The notes beneath the pieces are model-generated. The model saw only the letters and a program-made list of their open reading frames with translations. It was not told the DNA's origin and ran no database searches. The position numbers and the translations under genes are program-made. Below, piece after piece: positions 53,263-53,493 of a DNA stretch of 53,493 bases; the first letter of the stretch is position 1, and each line of letters begins with the position of its first letter. This stretch comes from Leptolyngbya sp. Prado105 (GTDB taxonomy: Bacteria; Cyanobacteriota; Cyanobacteriia; Leptolyngbyales; Leptolyngbyaceae): assembly GCA_025454375.1 (NCBI GenBank), contig JALOOO010000005.1:1-53493 (forward strand), in the 5' to 3' direction.

Positions 53263-53493
53263 TTACGGCTTTTGAAAGTCGATTTCTTGCCGCTCAAAGT
53301 GGTTCTTCACATTTGTCACGACGTTATAGGCATTTGCACCCGGTTCAGCGCGGGTTTCATCCACCCCTTCAGTCGAACCGCCAACTTCTTTCCAGGCTTC
53401 GAGTCCACCTTTGAGTTCTGCAACGTTGAGGTAACCTGCTTGCCGCAGCAAGTTTGCAGCTTCAGCGGTTTCTTCATCCGTTGCACCATAGAC
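53263..53493 (-). CDS. Rhodanese-like domain protein, C-terminal part (runs off the window)
   Basis: The frame is open to the window edge; reading backwards from 53493 it gives VYGATDEETAEAANLLRQAG (20 residues) followed by YLNVAELKGGLEAWKEVGGS. This is the second half of a rhodanese (sulfurtransferase) domain, just after the active-site Cys loop, which lies outside the window. A 30-residue tail (EGVDETRAEPGANAYNVV) follows. The start and the catalytic cysteine cannot be seen. Confidence 0.85.
   Translation of the reverse strand, partial: VYGATDEETAEAANLLRQAGYLNVAELKGGLEAWKEVGGSTEGVDETRAEPGANAYNVVTNVKNHFERQEIDFQKP

Overview
The window is chromosomal DNA of a cyanobacterium, most likely a filamentous Leptolyngbya-like or related beta-cyanobacterium. 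The evidence is the dense HIP1 palindrome (GCGATCGC and its core CGATCG) throughout, and cyanobacterial marker genes: the response regulators RpaA and RpaB, the carboxysome shell protein CcmO, a Crr7-type NDH-1 factor, a SigC-type group 2 sigma factor and an SphR/SphS-like pair. I see no rRNA, tRNA, CRISPR array, phage or intact insertion sequence. Family names are judgements from motifs and remembered family features; no search was run.

Layout. 1-360: remnant of a filamentous-haemagglutinin-type adhesin gene. 352-13778: mostly housekeeping (priA, sigC-like, a two-module membrane protein, a SpoIID-domain protein, RNase Z, enolase, an AI-2E-type permease, radA, rpaB). 13819-29085: a polysaccharide island with a membrane-anchored GH5 glucanase, a coiled-coil membrane protein, a lipoprotein, a tight five-gene cellulose-type operon (outer-membrane barrel, TPR protein, GH8 endoglucanase, BcsB, BcsA) and a convergent GT2 glycosyltransferase. 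29381-35737: rpaA, crr7, a lipid kinase, a large hybrid sensor kinase and an overlapping GGDEF diguanylate cyclase. 35738-45118: a long intergenic region with a probable small RNA, a small outer-membrane barrel, a coiled-coil protein, an alpha-oxoamine synthase, two unknown genes, a Rieske oxygenase, DUF2752 and DUF429 genes and a fasciclin protein. 45119-53493: TspO-like, ccmO, small hypotheticals, an AEC permease, sphR/sphS-like, a pseudouridine synthase, rodZ-like, SRAP and a partial rhodanese gene.

The most interesting system is the cellulose-type operon at 17552-27846. Its order is the mirror image of the proteobacterial bcsABZC order. The function of BcsC appears split between a separate TPR periplasmic protein and a separate outer-membrane barrel, as in the AlgK/AlgE arrangement of alginate export. 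The synthase keeps its catalytic, gating-loop and c-di-GMP-binding motifs and carries a second, degenerate PilZ-like module. A GH5 glucanase lies close by, and about 7 kb downstream a sensor kinase with a His-less HPt-like tail overlaps a diguanylate cyclase with an intact inhibition site. Together these suggest (inference) c-di-GMP-controlled synthesis, trimming and export of a beta-glucan.

Other notable signals are an orphan strong terminator marking a candidate sRNA (about 36035-36224), perfect tandem duplications in intergenic DNA (27 bp at 31462, 26 bp at 35845), TTACA direct repeats upstream of rpaA resembling an RpaB site, and terminators built from HIP1 palindromes.
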